A DNA stretch of 28,969 bases. Source: an uncultured Clostridia bacterium. Lineage in GTDB: Bacteria; Bacillota; Clostridia; Oscillospirales; Oscillospiraceae. Positions 23,352-28,969 of the stretch are shown one piece after another. Position 1 is the first letter of the stretch. Each line of letters starts with the position of its first letter. A program made the translations under genes and the position numbers. The notes beneath the pieces were generated by a model, which was not told the origin of the DNA, made no database searches, and was given only the letters and a program-made list of their open reading frames with translations. The DNA is taken from the NCBI GenBank assembly GCA_947383645.1, contig CANDEH010000018.1:1-28969 (forward strand), written 5' to 3'.

Positions 23352-23374
23352 CATAATATTGGCACAATATTATG
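23352..23374. repeat. Perfect AT-rich dyad upstream of csrA
   Basis: CATAATATT and AATATTATG flank GGCAC. It begins where the folded RNA-like region ends. On the minus strand it contains GCCAATAT (23363-23356), one base from the sigma-D -10 consensus GCCGATAT, but no TAAA -35 is found 15 bp upstream. It could be an operator, a promoter element or the guide segment described at 23358-23373. Confidence 0.5.
23358..23373 (-). other. Candidate guide segment of the TnpB-like guide RNA
   Basis: If the scaffold ends at CCACTCAAC (like the TCAAC right ends of some IS200/IS605 elements), the guide would read ATAATATTGTGCCAAT. An alternative boundary is after the 23465-23509 hairpin, giving a guide near 23441-23460. 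No convincing target for either is in the window. Confidence 0.3.
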
Positions 23375-23640
23375 TTGAGTGGACTGCCCGGAGGCTTCGG
23401 GTTACGTCCCGCGCCGAAGCGCCGGAGTCGCCCTCTCTTGTTCCCACCTGACGGTCTTTGGAAAGTGCTGATCTCACCGGTAGAACCGGTCTATCGGTCA
23501 GATCAGCACATCCCGACCGTGCGCATGGGCATTCACCGCTGTCCCGTGCGGCATCGTCGGCACAAGCCGCGCCCCGCTCCAGCCGCGGCCCGCTTTGCCG
23601 GGCTCACGGTTGGGTGTCTGTCAGGCACACAGCTGTACGA
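23374..23640 (-). ncRNA. Putative omega-RNA-like scaffold overlapping the 3' end of the TnpB-like gene
   Basis: About 250 nt after the TnpB-like stop hold no gene but fold strongly. A 10-bp stem GTGCTGATCT/AGATCAGCAC (23509-23500 with 23474-23465) encloses an inner CCGGT/ACCGG. A branched hairpin (23429-23382) pairs GACT, CCGG and GCTTCGG with their complements. Further upstream lies GTGAATGCCCATGCG, of the kind seen in TnpB right-end RNAs. TnpB guide RNAs overlap the 3' end of tnpB and carry the guide at their 3' end, which fits this position. Folding was judged by eye. Confidence 0.55.
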
Positions 23641-24772
23641 TTCCCTGTAGCTTGATATTCTGCGCGGCATTGGTCTCCCGGGAGAGTACCGCCCCGCAGT
23701 GGGGACAGTGCCAAACCTTCTGCCGGGCGGGCAGCGTCTCGTGGACGGCCCCGCACTGGCGGCAGGTTTTGGCTATAGGAATCAACCGGTCCACCACGAC
23801 GTAGGACTTTCCCTGCCGCTCCAGCTTGTATTTCAGGTACTCCCGAAAGGCGCCGAACCCGGCTCCGAACACGTCGGAGCCCTTCAGCTTCTGCGCCAGC
23901 TCCGTCAGGTCGGTATCCCGCACACACACGGCGTCCCAGGCGTTGGCTATCCGCCTGCTCTCCCTGTGGAGGAAATCCCGGCGCTGATTGGCGATATGCT
24001 CGTGGAGGAGGCGGATCTTTTGCTGCTGCTCCTGGTAGTTCCTGGAGCCCCGCTGCATCCGGGAGAGCTCCCGCTGCATCCGGGAGAGCTTCTCCCTGGA
24101 CTTCGCCAGCTGCGGCAGCTCCGGACTGCGTCCCTCGCTGTCCACATAGAACTTGGCGGTGGAGTAGTGCAGCCCCAGCGTCCGCTCCGGGGCGGGCATC
24201 ACCGGCTCCGGCTGCTTCACGTCGCAGCCGTAGGCGATGGAGCAGAAGTACTTCCCCGACCGGGTCTTCGTCACCGTGACGGACCGCAGCGACCACCAGT
24301 GGAGGGGCCTGCGGTAGAGGGTGGCCTTCACGCTGCCCAGCTTTGGCATCTTGATCCCGTCCCGGGTGAGGTAAATGGACGGTCCGGTGCGGTAGGGCCG
24401 GCAGTAGACGGTGAAGGAGTCCTTCCGGGCCTTCTTGGTCTTGAACTGGGGATACCGGAAGGCCCCGGGGTTGCGGAAGAAATCCAGAAAGGCCCGCCGC
24501 AGATTCTGGTGGACGGTACAAAGCGGCTGACTGTCCACCTCCGCAAGGAAGGGGGCCTCCTTTTTGTACCGGGCGGGGGTGGGGATATAGTGGATGTCGG
24601 TGGCGGCGTAGAACTCCTGCACATCGGCGAGCATACGGTTCCAGAGGTACCGGCAGCAGCCGAAGGTCTTCTCGATGAGCTCCGCCTGCTCCGCGGTGGG
24701 GTGGAGACGGACCTTGATGACTGTGTACCGGGTGGTCCTGCGGGATGGAACTTCGGTCGATTTTCCCGCCAT
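23621..24772 (-). CDS. TnpB-family protein with all RuvC catalytic residues replaced (candidate nuclease-dead repressor, TldR)
   Basis: A 383-residue intact TnpB/OrfB protein, normal family length. The N-terminal helix-turn-helix-like part (YTVIKVRLHPTAEQAELIEKTFGCCRYLWN) and central helices (LSRMQRGSRNYQEQQQKIRLLH) are typical. RuvC-I reads TLGLHYSTAKFYVDSEG, with H202 where relatives have Asp (LGLDYS). RuvC-II reads AVCVRDTDL, with R285 for Glu (VxVEDL). RuvC-III reads LSRETNAAQNI, with E366 for Asp (DRDxNAAxNI). The zinc finger is complete (C337, C340, C356, C359). Loss of catalysis with the full fold kept is the mark of TldR proteins, RNA-guided repressors derived from TnpB. No tnpA is nearby. 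Start ATG 24772 fits the promoter at 24803-24831; upstream in-frame starts would lie before the likely transcription start. Confidence 0.85.
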   Translation of the reverse strand: MAGKSTEVPSRRTTRYTVIKVRLHPTAEQAELIEKTFGCCRYLWNRMLADVQEFYAATDIHYIPTPARYKKEAPFLAEVDSQPLCTVHQNLRRAFLDFFRNPGAFRYPQFKTKKARKDSFTVYCRPYRTGPSIYLTRDGIKMPKLGSVKATLYRRPLHWWSLRSVTVTKTRSGKYFCSIAYGCDVKQPEPVMPAPERTLGLHYSTAKFYVDSEGRSPELPQLAKSREKLSRMQRELSRMQRGSRNYQEQQQKIRLLHEHIANQRRDFLHRESRRIANAWDAVCVRDTDLTELAQKLKGSDVFGAGFGAFREYLKYKLERQGKSYVVVDRLIPIAKTCRQCGAVHETLPARQKVWHCPHCGAVLSRETNAAQNIKLQGIVQLCA

Positions 24773-24794
24773 TTTCCTGCCCCTTTCCCCAATT

Positions 24795-24831
24795 TTTGAA
24801 AAAGTATACTTTTTCAAACCGCTGTTGTCAT
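24795..24831 (-). promoter_or_regulatory. Promoter of the TnpB-like gene with palindromic operator over the -10
   Basis: A perfect 24-bp palindrome (half-site TTTGAAAAAGTA) spans 24795-24818. On the minus strand ATGACA (24831-24826) and TATACT (24808-24803) are 17 bp apart, so the -10 lies at the palindrome centre. A protein binding the palindrome would block transcription. The predicted leader is about 25 nt. Confidence 0.6.
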
Positions 24832-24909
24832 CCTTTACATCAATACATTCGGCACTTCTCCCCCGAAAAATAAGGGGTATCCGCAATTTTCCTCCGCAAA
24901 AATTTTTTA

Positions 24910-24933
24910 TTTGAAAAGGTATACTTTTTCAAA
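24910..24933. promoter_or_regulatory. Second copy of the 24-bp palindrome
   Basis: Identical to the 24795-24818 palindrome except for one base (G for A at 24918). Centres are 115 bp apart. Two operators suggest cooperative binding or looping by an unidentified repressor. Confidence 0.6.
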
Positions 24934-24981
24934 TTGATTTCATTGGCAATCCGCCCAATATCCCGGATAGGGGGGCTGAAA

Positions 24982-25081
24982 AATCAAACGCCCGGCTATC
25001 CGGGCGTTTGATTCAGCTTGTCGAAAAACCGGCAGGTTTTTCGACAAGCTGAATCAAATTTCGGCCCTTGGGCCGAAATTT
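24982..25081. repeat. Chain of three perfect hairpins in the intergenic region
   Basis: The 590-bp gap 24887-25476 has no gene. It holds three back-to-back perfect inverted repeats: a 14-bp stem (24982-24995 with 25000-25013), a 21-bp stem (25010-25030 with 25035-25055) and a 12-bp stem (25056-25067 with 25070-25081). They look like dispersed intergenic palindromic elements; one may also end transcription arriving from the plus strand. Confidence 0.7.
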
Positions 25082-25111
25082 GTCGCCTGCGGGCGGGTGA
25101 TTCCCCGGGTC

Positions 25112-25134
25112 AGGAACCCCTCTTGGGTTCCTTT
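25112..25134 (+). terminator. Small terminator-like hairpin
   Basis: AGGAACCC and GGGTTCCT (8 bp) around a 5-nt loop are followed by TTTC. It may be part of the same dispersed palindromic element as its upstream neighbours. Confidence 0.35.
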
Positions 25135-25183
25135 CACACTATCCTCCTTACCGCCAACGATGCTCTGCGGAATTTGTTGCCAA

Positions 25184-25230
25184 CCTGCCTTTTAAGCACT
25201 GGGTCCGGGGTCCGAATCCCCGACGGGACA
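25184..25230 (+). pseudogene. 3' fragment resembling a tRNA-Lys(UUU)
   Basis: A CTTTTAA anticodon-type loop (25189-25195) with only 3 of 5 stem pairs is followed by a 5-nt variable region, a perfect T arm (CGGGG-TCCGAAT-CCCCG at 25206-25222) and an acceptor-like ACGGGACA. The matching 5' half is missing upstream. It looks like a tRNA remnant, possibly left at an integration site. Confidence 0.5.
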
Positions 25231-25283
25231 ACAAAATATGCAGATACGAATACTCTTTGTCGCGAGGAATGTATTTGCGGTGG

Positions 25284-25333
25284 AAACACGGGTAGAGCTA
25301 AGAACGCAAGATCTTGGCTTTACCCGTGTTTTA
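25284..25333 (+). terminator. Long hairpin with trailing T run
   Basis: AAACACGGGTA (25284-25294) pairs with TACCCGTGTTT (25321-25331) and the stem continues inward through GAGCTAAG/CTTGGCTT with two G-U pairs, 19 bp in all, loop 25303-25312. TTTT follows. It follows the tRNA-like fragment and could be its former terminator. Confidence 0.5.
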
Positions 25334-25395
25334 ACTACAAATATTAGACTATCAATCTTTACTTTGGATACCCTCCCCCCGCGGGAATCCTCTCC

Positions 25396-25424
25396 TTGCT
25401 TTTTTCGCCCCAATGTGGTAGAGT
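25396..25424 (+). promoter_or_regulatory. Candidate promoter of the NhaC-type antiporter gene
   Basis: TTGCTT (25396-25401) and TAGAGT (25419-25424) are 17 bp apart. An alternative -10, TATATC, lies 5 bp downstream of it. The predicted leader is about 45 nt. Confidence 0.4.
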
Positions 25425-25476
25425 ATATCTATCTTTTCGCGAATTTTTGTGTTTTTTGTTGAGGAGGAATGTGTGT

Positions 25477-26793
25477 ATGGAGAAAAAAGGCAATCCCGCG
25501 GCGCTGCTGCCTATCGGGGTATTCCTGCTGCTCTACCTGGGGCTGGGCCTGACCTTTGAGTACGGGATGAAAATTCCTATGGGGTTTTACAATATTCCCA
25601 TTGTCATCGCTTTCCTGGTGGCGATCCTGGTGGCCTGCCTGCAAAACCGGGAGCTGTCCTTTGACCGGAAGCTCTCGATCATGGGGCAGGGCGTGGGGGA
25701 TAAGAATATCATCACCATGCTGCTCATCTTCCTGGTGGCCGGGGCCTTTGTGGGTGTGGTGGGCCGGTCCAGTGCGGAGAGCGTGGCCTATTTCATGCTC
25801 TCTATCATCCCCACCCGCTTCGCCGTGGCGGTGCTGTTCATCGTGGCCTGCTTCGTGTCCACGGCCATGGGCACCAGCGTGGGTACCATCACCCTTCTGA
25901 CCCCCATCGCCGCGGCGGTGGCCGGCGTCTCCGGCTTCGGCGTGCCCCTCTGCGTGGGGGCCGTCATGGGCGGGGCCATGTTCGGCGACAACCTCTCCTT
26001 CATCTCCGACACCACCATTGCCGCCTGCAACGGCCAGGGCTGCGCCATGAAGGACAAGTTCCGGGAGAACTTCGGCATCGCCCTCCCCGCGGCTCTGCTG
26101 ACGCTGGCGGTGCTGCTGGTGCTGTCCTTCCGCGTGGAGATCACCGGGACCATCCACGAGCCCTACAACATGATCCAGATTGCCCCCTACCTGCTGGTGC
26201 TCTTCGGGGGGATCATCGGCATCAATGTGTTTGTTGTGCTCTTAGTCGGCATCGTCTCCGGGGCCATCATCATGCTGGCCACCGGCCAGACCGCCGCCAC
26301 CGAATTGCTGGCCAGCATGGGCAGCGGCTCCGCCGGAATGTTCGAGACCTGTATGGTAGCGGTCTTAGTGGCGGCTATGTGTGCGCTGATTAAGGAGCAT
26401 GGCGGGTTCGAGGCCCTGCTCTACGCCATCCGCAGGAGTTTTAAGGGCAACCGGGGCGGCCAACTGGGCATGGGGCTTCTGGTGTGCGCCATGGATATCG
26501 CCACCGCCAACAACACCGTGGCCATCGTCATCGCCAACCCCATCGCCAGGGAGATGAGCGAGGAGTACCACATCAGCCCCCGGAAGGCCGCCTCCCTGCT
26601 GGACACCTTCTCCTGCGTATCCCAGGGGGTGATCCCCTACGGTGCCCAGATGCTGGTAGCCATCGCCGCCTGCGCCGAGGCGGGATACGCGGTGTCGGCC
26701 TTCCAGATCATGCCGTATCTCATCTATCCGTATCTGCTGCTGCTGAGTTCTCTTGTCTTTATCTTCGTCCTCCCCCAGCGGGAGGGAAAATAA
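25477..26793 (+). CDS. nhaC: NhaC-family Na+/H+ antiporter
   Basis: A 438-residue membrane protein with about eleven or twelve hydrophobic segments. The family signature GGAMFGDNLSFISDTTIAA lies near 165-183 and TAMGTSVGTITLLTPIAA near 128-145. The second half repeats the fold (MDIATANNTVAIVIANPIA near 338). NhaC proteins exchange Na+ for H+ across the cytoplasmic membrane; some relatives move organic acids together with cations. ATG 25477 has GAGGAGG 9-10 nt upstream; longer in-frame starts would overlap the promoter. The gene stands alone, separated by terminator-like hairpins on both sides, and has no evident link to the flagellar block. Confidence 0.9.
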   Translation: MEKKGNPAALLPIGVFLLLYLGLGLTFEYGMKIPMGFYNIPIVIAFLVAILVACLQNRELSFDRKLSIMGQGVGDKNIITMLLIFLVAGAFVGVVGRSSAESVAYFMLSIIPTRFAVAVLFIVACFVSTAMGTSVGTITLLTPIAAAVAGVSGFGVPLCVGAVMGGAMFGDNLSFISDTTIAACNGQGCAMKDKFRENFGIALPAALLTLAVLLVLSFRVEITGTIHEPYNMIQIAPYLLVLFGGIIGINVFVVLLVGIVSGAIIMLATGQTAATELLASMGSGSAGMFETCMVAVLVAAMCALIKEHGGFEALLYAIRRSFKGNRGGQLGMGLLVCAMDIATANNTVAIVIANPIAREMSEEYHISPRKAASLLDTFSCVSQGVIPYGAQMLVAIAACAEAGYAVSAFQIMPYLIYPYLLLLSSLVFIFVLPQREGK

Positions 26794-26889
26794 CACCCCA
26801 GTGCGGCATTGCGGTAAAAATCGCAGGGGCGGATAATACCCGCCTCCACCGGTCTTTGACCTCTGGTGCAGAGAATATGGACAACCCAA

Positions 26890-26926
26890 AGGCGCGGTCC
26901 GGTTCCGGGCTGCGCCTCCCCTTTTG
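26890..26926 (+). terminator. Terminator after the antiporter gene
   Basis: AGGCGCGGTCC (26890-26900) pairs with GGGCTGCGCCT (26907-26917) with two G-U pairs around a 6-nt loop, followed by CCCCTTTTG. The T run is short. Confidence 0.5.
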
Positions 26927-26951
26927 ATTCTTTCGATTGGAGGCACTTTCC

Positions 26952-27593
26952 ATGAAACACACACCGGAGACCCCCCGGAAGCTCACGCCGGCGGAGGAAA
27001 GGCGGAAGGCCGCCTTCGATCAGATCGCGGCGGAGCTGGCCGCGGCGGGCTACCGCCAGGAGGCGCTGACCATCGGCCTTGTCCGCGCCAACGTACTGGC
27101 AATCGTACTGGCTCTGCCCATCGTCGCAATCCTGCTTGTCGCATTCTCCGCCGTCCACCCGGAGGGGGACAGCGGCGCGATCTCCTTCGGTGGAATTCTG
27201 GGCTTTTTCGCCGTCTTTTTCCTCCTGATCTTCGTCCACGAGGGTATCCACGGTCTCACCTGGGCCATCTTTGCCCCGGACCACCTCCACGCTATCTCCT
27301 TCGGCGTGATCTGGCAGTACCTGACCCCCTACTGCACCTGCGCCCAGCCCCTGAGCCGCCGGGCCTACGCCCTGGGCGGGATGATGCCCACCCTGCTCCT
27401 GGGGTTCCTCCCGGCTCTGGCGGCGGTTGTCAACGGCAGCGCCGCGCTGTGGGGGATGGGGGCGGTGATGATCTTCGCCGGCGGCGGGGATCTGGCGGTA
27501 TTTTTGAAGCTGCTGCGATTTTCTCCCGAAACACGGGATGTGGTGTACCTGGACCACCCCTACGAGTGCGGACTGGTGGCGTTTCTGCGGTAG
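26952..27593 (+). CDS. DUF3267-family membrane zinc-peptidase-like protein
   Basis: A 213-residue membrane protein with four or five hydrophobic segments. The metalloprotease motif HEGIHG lies at about residues 97-102 inside a membrane helix (FVHEGIHGLTW), as in site-2-protease-like zincins. A second part carries LGGMMPTLLLGFLPAL. A conserved late Asp/Glu region (DHPYECG) could supply the third ligand. A charged cytoplasmic N-terminus (KLTPAEERRKAAFDQIA) precedes the first helix. DUF3267 proteins are common in Bacillota; their substrates are mostly unknown. ATG 26952 was chosen because GGAGGC lies 7-8 nt upstream. The gene follows the antiporter by 158 bp and a likely terminator, so it is probably separately transcribed. 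Confidence 0.8.
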   Translation: MKHTPETPRKLTPAEERRKAAFDQIAAELAAAGYRQEALTIGLVRANVLAIVLALPIVAILLVAFSAVHPEGDSGAISFGGILGFFAVFFLLIFVHEGIHGLTWAIFAPDHLHAISFGVIWQYLTPYCTCAQPLSRRAYALGGMMPTLLLGFLPALAAVVNGSAALWGMGAVMIFAGGGDLAVFLKLLRFSPETRDVVYLDHPYECGLVAFLR

Positions 27594-27609
27594 AGGTGAC
27601 GCTTCTGAG

Positions 27610-27669
27610 CGGCGGAGGGTGCGGGTGAGCCCGCGCCCTGTTCGATCCGCCGAACGTTGCCGTTTTTTA
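27610..27669 (+). terminator. Terminator-like structure after the DUF3267 gene
   Basis: An outer stem CGGCGGA/TCCGCCG (27610-27616 with 27646-27652) encloses GGGTGCGGG/CCCGCGCCC (27617-27625 with 27630-27638). A run of six T lies at 27663-27668, about 10 nt past the stem, so it is not a perfect intrinsic terminator. Confidence 0.4.
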
Positions 27670-27746
27670 TGTAGATTGTACTTCGCCTGCCGCACAGACA
27701 GGACGTATTTCCCCACAAATAAAACGGTCTTTCTCCCCCCCAAGCT

Positions 27747-27793
27747 AAAGAACAGCGTCCGACAGTGAAACTTCTGTCAGACGCTGTTCTTTT
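27747..27793. terminator. Bidirectional terminator between the DUF3267 gene and prmA
   Basis: AAAGAACAGCGTC (27747-27759) and GACGCTGTTCTTT (27780-27792) form a 13-bp stem, then a single mismatch and an inner GACAG/CTGTC stem. A and T runs flank both sides, and the two genes converge here. Confidence 0.8.
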
Positions 27794-27811
27794 CCCGGCG
27801 GTTCCGCGTTC

Positions 27812-28765
27812 CTATCGGCAGAGGAAGCTGAACCAGCCCTCGGATTGATTCTTCTCCAAAATCGTCAGCCCCGCCGCCCGGAGCCGCCCCTCCACCTCCT
27901 CCGCCCGGCTGTCGATGATGCCGGAGCAGAGGAAGAGGCCGCCGGGGGCCTTCAGATCCCCCACCGCGTCCGTGAGGCCAAGGATCACATCCGCCACAAT
28001 GTTGGCCACCACAATATCGTAGTCCCCGCCCATCTCCCGGCGAAGGCCGACGTCGCTGAGCACGTCCCCGGCGCGGACGGTGTACCGCCCCTGGCCGATG
28101 CCGTTGAGAGCGGCGTTTTCATAGGCCACCTTTACCGCCTTCTCGTCGATGTCGCAGCCGAAGGCGCTCTCCGCCCCCAACAGCAGGGCGGCAATGGACA
28201 GGATCCCGCTGCCGCAGCCCAGATCCAGCACCCGCATCCCCGGCCGCACCGTCCGCTCCAGGGCGGTGAGACAGAGACGGGTAGTGGCGTGACTGCCGGT
28301 GCCGAAGATCAGGCCGGGGTTCAGCCGCAGAGCCACCCGGCCGCAGGGGTCCGCCTCCTCCCAGTCGGGGATGACGATCAGGCGCTCGCCAATCTCCATG
28401 GGCTTGTAGAACGCCTTCCAGTTGTTCTCCCAATCGGCGTCCTCGATGTTCTCCATGGAGAGGATCAGGGTGGGAAACTCCGGGTGGGCCTTCTGGAGGG
28501 CGGTGAGGGCAATCCGGGCGGCGGCCAGCTGGATATAGCCCCCCTGACTGTCCTCCAGGTAGAAGGTGACGCGGCACTTGCTGCGCATGGATTTTTCCAG
28601 AGCTTCGTCCACGTAGTCCCAGTACTGGCGGTTTTCCTCCAGGAAGGTCTGGAAGTCGGCCTCGTCTTCGATGACCAGCCCCTCAATGCCGATTTCGCGG
28701 AGCATGTCGCAGACCGCCTCTATGGACGCCGGCGAGGCGTCGATGTGTAGTTCTAACCACTGCAT
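27812..28765 (-). CDS. prmA: Ribosomal protein L11 methyltransferase PrmA
   Basis: A 317-residue SAM-dependent methyltransferase that trimethylates ribosomal protein L11. The N-terminal L11-recognition domain (WLELHIDASPASIEAVCDML) spans about 1-95. ENNWKAFYKPMEIGERLIV near 115-133 and PGLIFGTGSHATTRLCL near 151-167 are diagnostic for PrmA. SAM motif I is VLDLGCGSGILSIAA near 180, and the substrate-site motif VVANIVADVI is near 257. Length equals the family norm (about 300-320). The start has GGAGG upstream. In Clostridia prmA is often followed by rsmE; here its 3' neighbour converges, so it is either a single gene or the last of an operon that begins beyond the window. Confidence 0.96.
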   Translation of the reverse strand: MQWLELHIDASPASIEAVCDMLREIGIEGLVIEDEADFQTFLEENRQYWDYVDEALEKSMRSKCRVTFYLEDSQGGYIQLAAARIALTALQKAHPEFPTLILSMENIEDADWENNWKAFYKPMEIGERLIVIPDWEEADPCGRVALRLNPGLIFGTGSHATTRLCLTALERTVRPGMRVLDLGCGSGILSIAALLLGAESAFGCDIDEKAVKVAYENAALNGIGQGRYTVRAGDVLSDVGLRREMGGDYDIVVANIVADVILGLTDAVGDLKAPGGLFLCSGIIDSRAEEVEGRLRAAGLTILEKNQSEGWFSFLCR

Positions 28766-28791
28766 TGTTGTTTTTCCTCCGTTGGTGGGGG

Positions 28792-28808
28792 GTGCCCCGG
28801 CGGGGCAC
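28792..28808. repeat. Short GC hairpin upstream of prmA
   Basis: GTGCCCC-GGC-GGGGCAC is a perfect 7-bp stem 27 bp upstream of the prmA start. It may fold in the prmA leader. Nothing else in 28766-28929 looks coding; it is G-rich low-complexity sequence. Confidence 0.5.
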
Positions 28809-28929
28809 GGTGCTTCTGTTTGTTCTGTTCTATTTGTTTTGAAAGGCGTTCTTTTGATTGTGCGGGGCGCTGTTTGAGTCTTGTTCGCGCCGCCCCGGCG
28901 CGGGGGAGGGGGGGCGCCCCCCGGGGCGA

Positions 28930-28957
28930 GTTACTTTTCCCACGCGGGAAAAGTAAC
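28930..28957. repeat. Perfect 12-bp hairpin, likely dispersed repeat
   Basis: GTTACTTTTCCC and GGGAAAAGTAAC flank ACGC. The following CAAAAGCGC resembles dispersed intergenic repeats that I recall from related Clostridia; the copy number cannot be checked here. Confidence 0.6.
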
Positions 28958-28969
28958 CAAAAGCGCGCT

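Noticed and set aside
23604..24521. A second long minus-strand frame within the TnpB-like gene
   Set aside because: Pro/Gly/Ala/Arg-rich translation with no family match. The TnpB frame carries the zinc finger and RuvC motifs.
23621..24933. Active IS200/IS605 insertion element
   Set aside because: There is no tnpA, the TnpB catalytic residues are lost, and no clear left and right end pair was found. A domesticated gene fits better.
1..28969. CRISPR array, rRNA or complete tRNA gene
   Set aside because: No regularly spaced direct repeats and no rRNA sequence were seen. The only tRNA-like sequence is the incomplete fragment at 25184-25230.

Overview
The window is GC-rich DNA from an anaerobic, spore-forming, motile Bacillota, most likely a class Clostridia gut bacterium of the Oscillospiraceae type. 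The support is spoIIP, a large flagellin, a CsrA-type regulator beside it, an NhaC antiporter, dense G+C-rich coding and dispersed hairpin repeats. The taxonomic call is an inference from gene content.

Layout. 1-1369 (-) is the N-terminal part of a GyrB/ParE-like topoisomerase subunit. 1775-2947 (+) is spoIIP. 3134-4045 (-) is a LysR regulator, divergent from a two-gene (+) operon: a carboxymuconolactone-decarboxylase-like protein and a lipoprotein that joins SLH repeats, a flavodoxin domain and a cyclophilin-like domain. From 24831 down to 6328 everything is on the minus strand, about 18.5 kb: a TnpB-family gene, a structured RNA-like spacer, csrA, flagellin, then eleven tightly packed genes. 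25477-27593 (+) holds an NhaC-type antiporter and a DUF3267 membrane protease. 27812-28765 (-) is prmA.

The minus-strand block looks like one flagellar system with two unusual parts. (1) The TnpB-family protein is full length and keeps its zinc finger, but all three RuvC catalytic acidic positions are replaced (D to H202, E to R285, D to E366). No TnpA is present. The 3' side carries a strongly folded region like a TnpB guide-RNA scaffold. This is what is expected of a TnpB-like nuclease-dead repressor (TldR), here next to csrA and flagellin. The csrA and flagellin leaders each carry a hairpin with GGA in the loop plus a GGA Shine-Dalgarno, the usual form of CsrA sites. (2) The eleven genes after flagellin encode PEP mutase, phosphonopyruvate decarboxylase and phosphonoacetaldehyde reductase, a route to 2-hydroxyethylphosphonate. 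They come with a PntC-like nucleotidyltransferase fused to the mutase, a glucose-1-phosphate cytidylyltransferase-like enzyme, two GT2 glycosyltransferases (one fused to a radical SAM enzyme), an FkbM methyltransferase, an APS-kinase-like protein and a large unassigned protein next to flagellin.

My reading is that the flagellum is decorated with a phosphonate-containing glycan, and that flagellin output is controlled by CsrA and possibly by an RNA-guided, nuclease-dead TnpB. The enzyme assignments are strong. The link to flagellin and the guide target are inference: no guide target was found inside the window.
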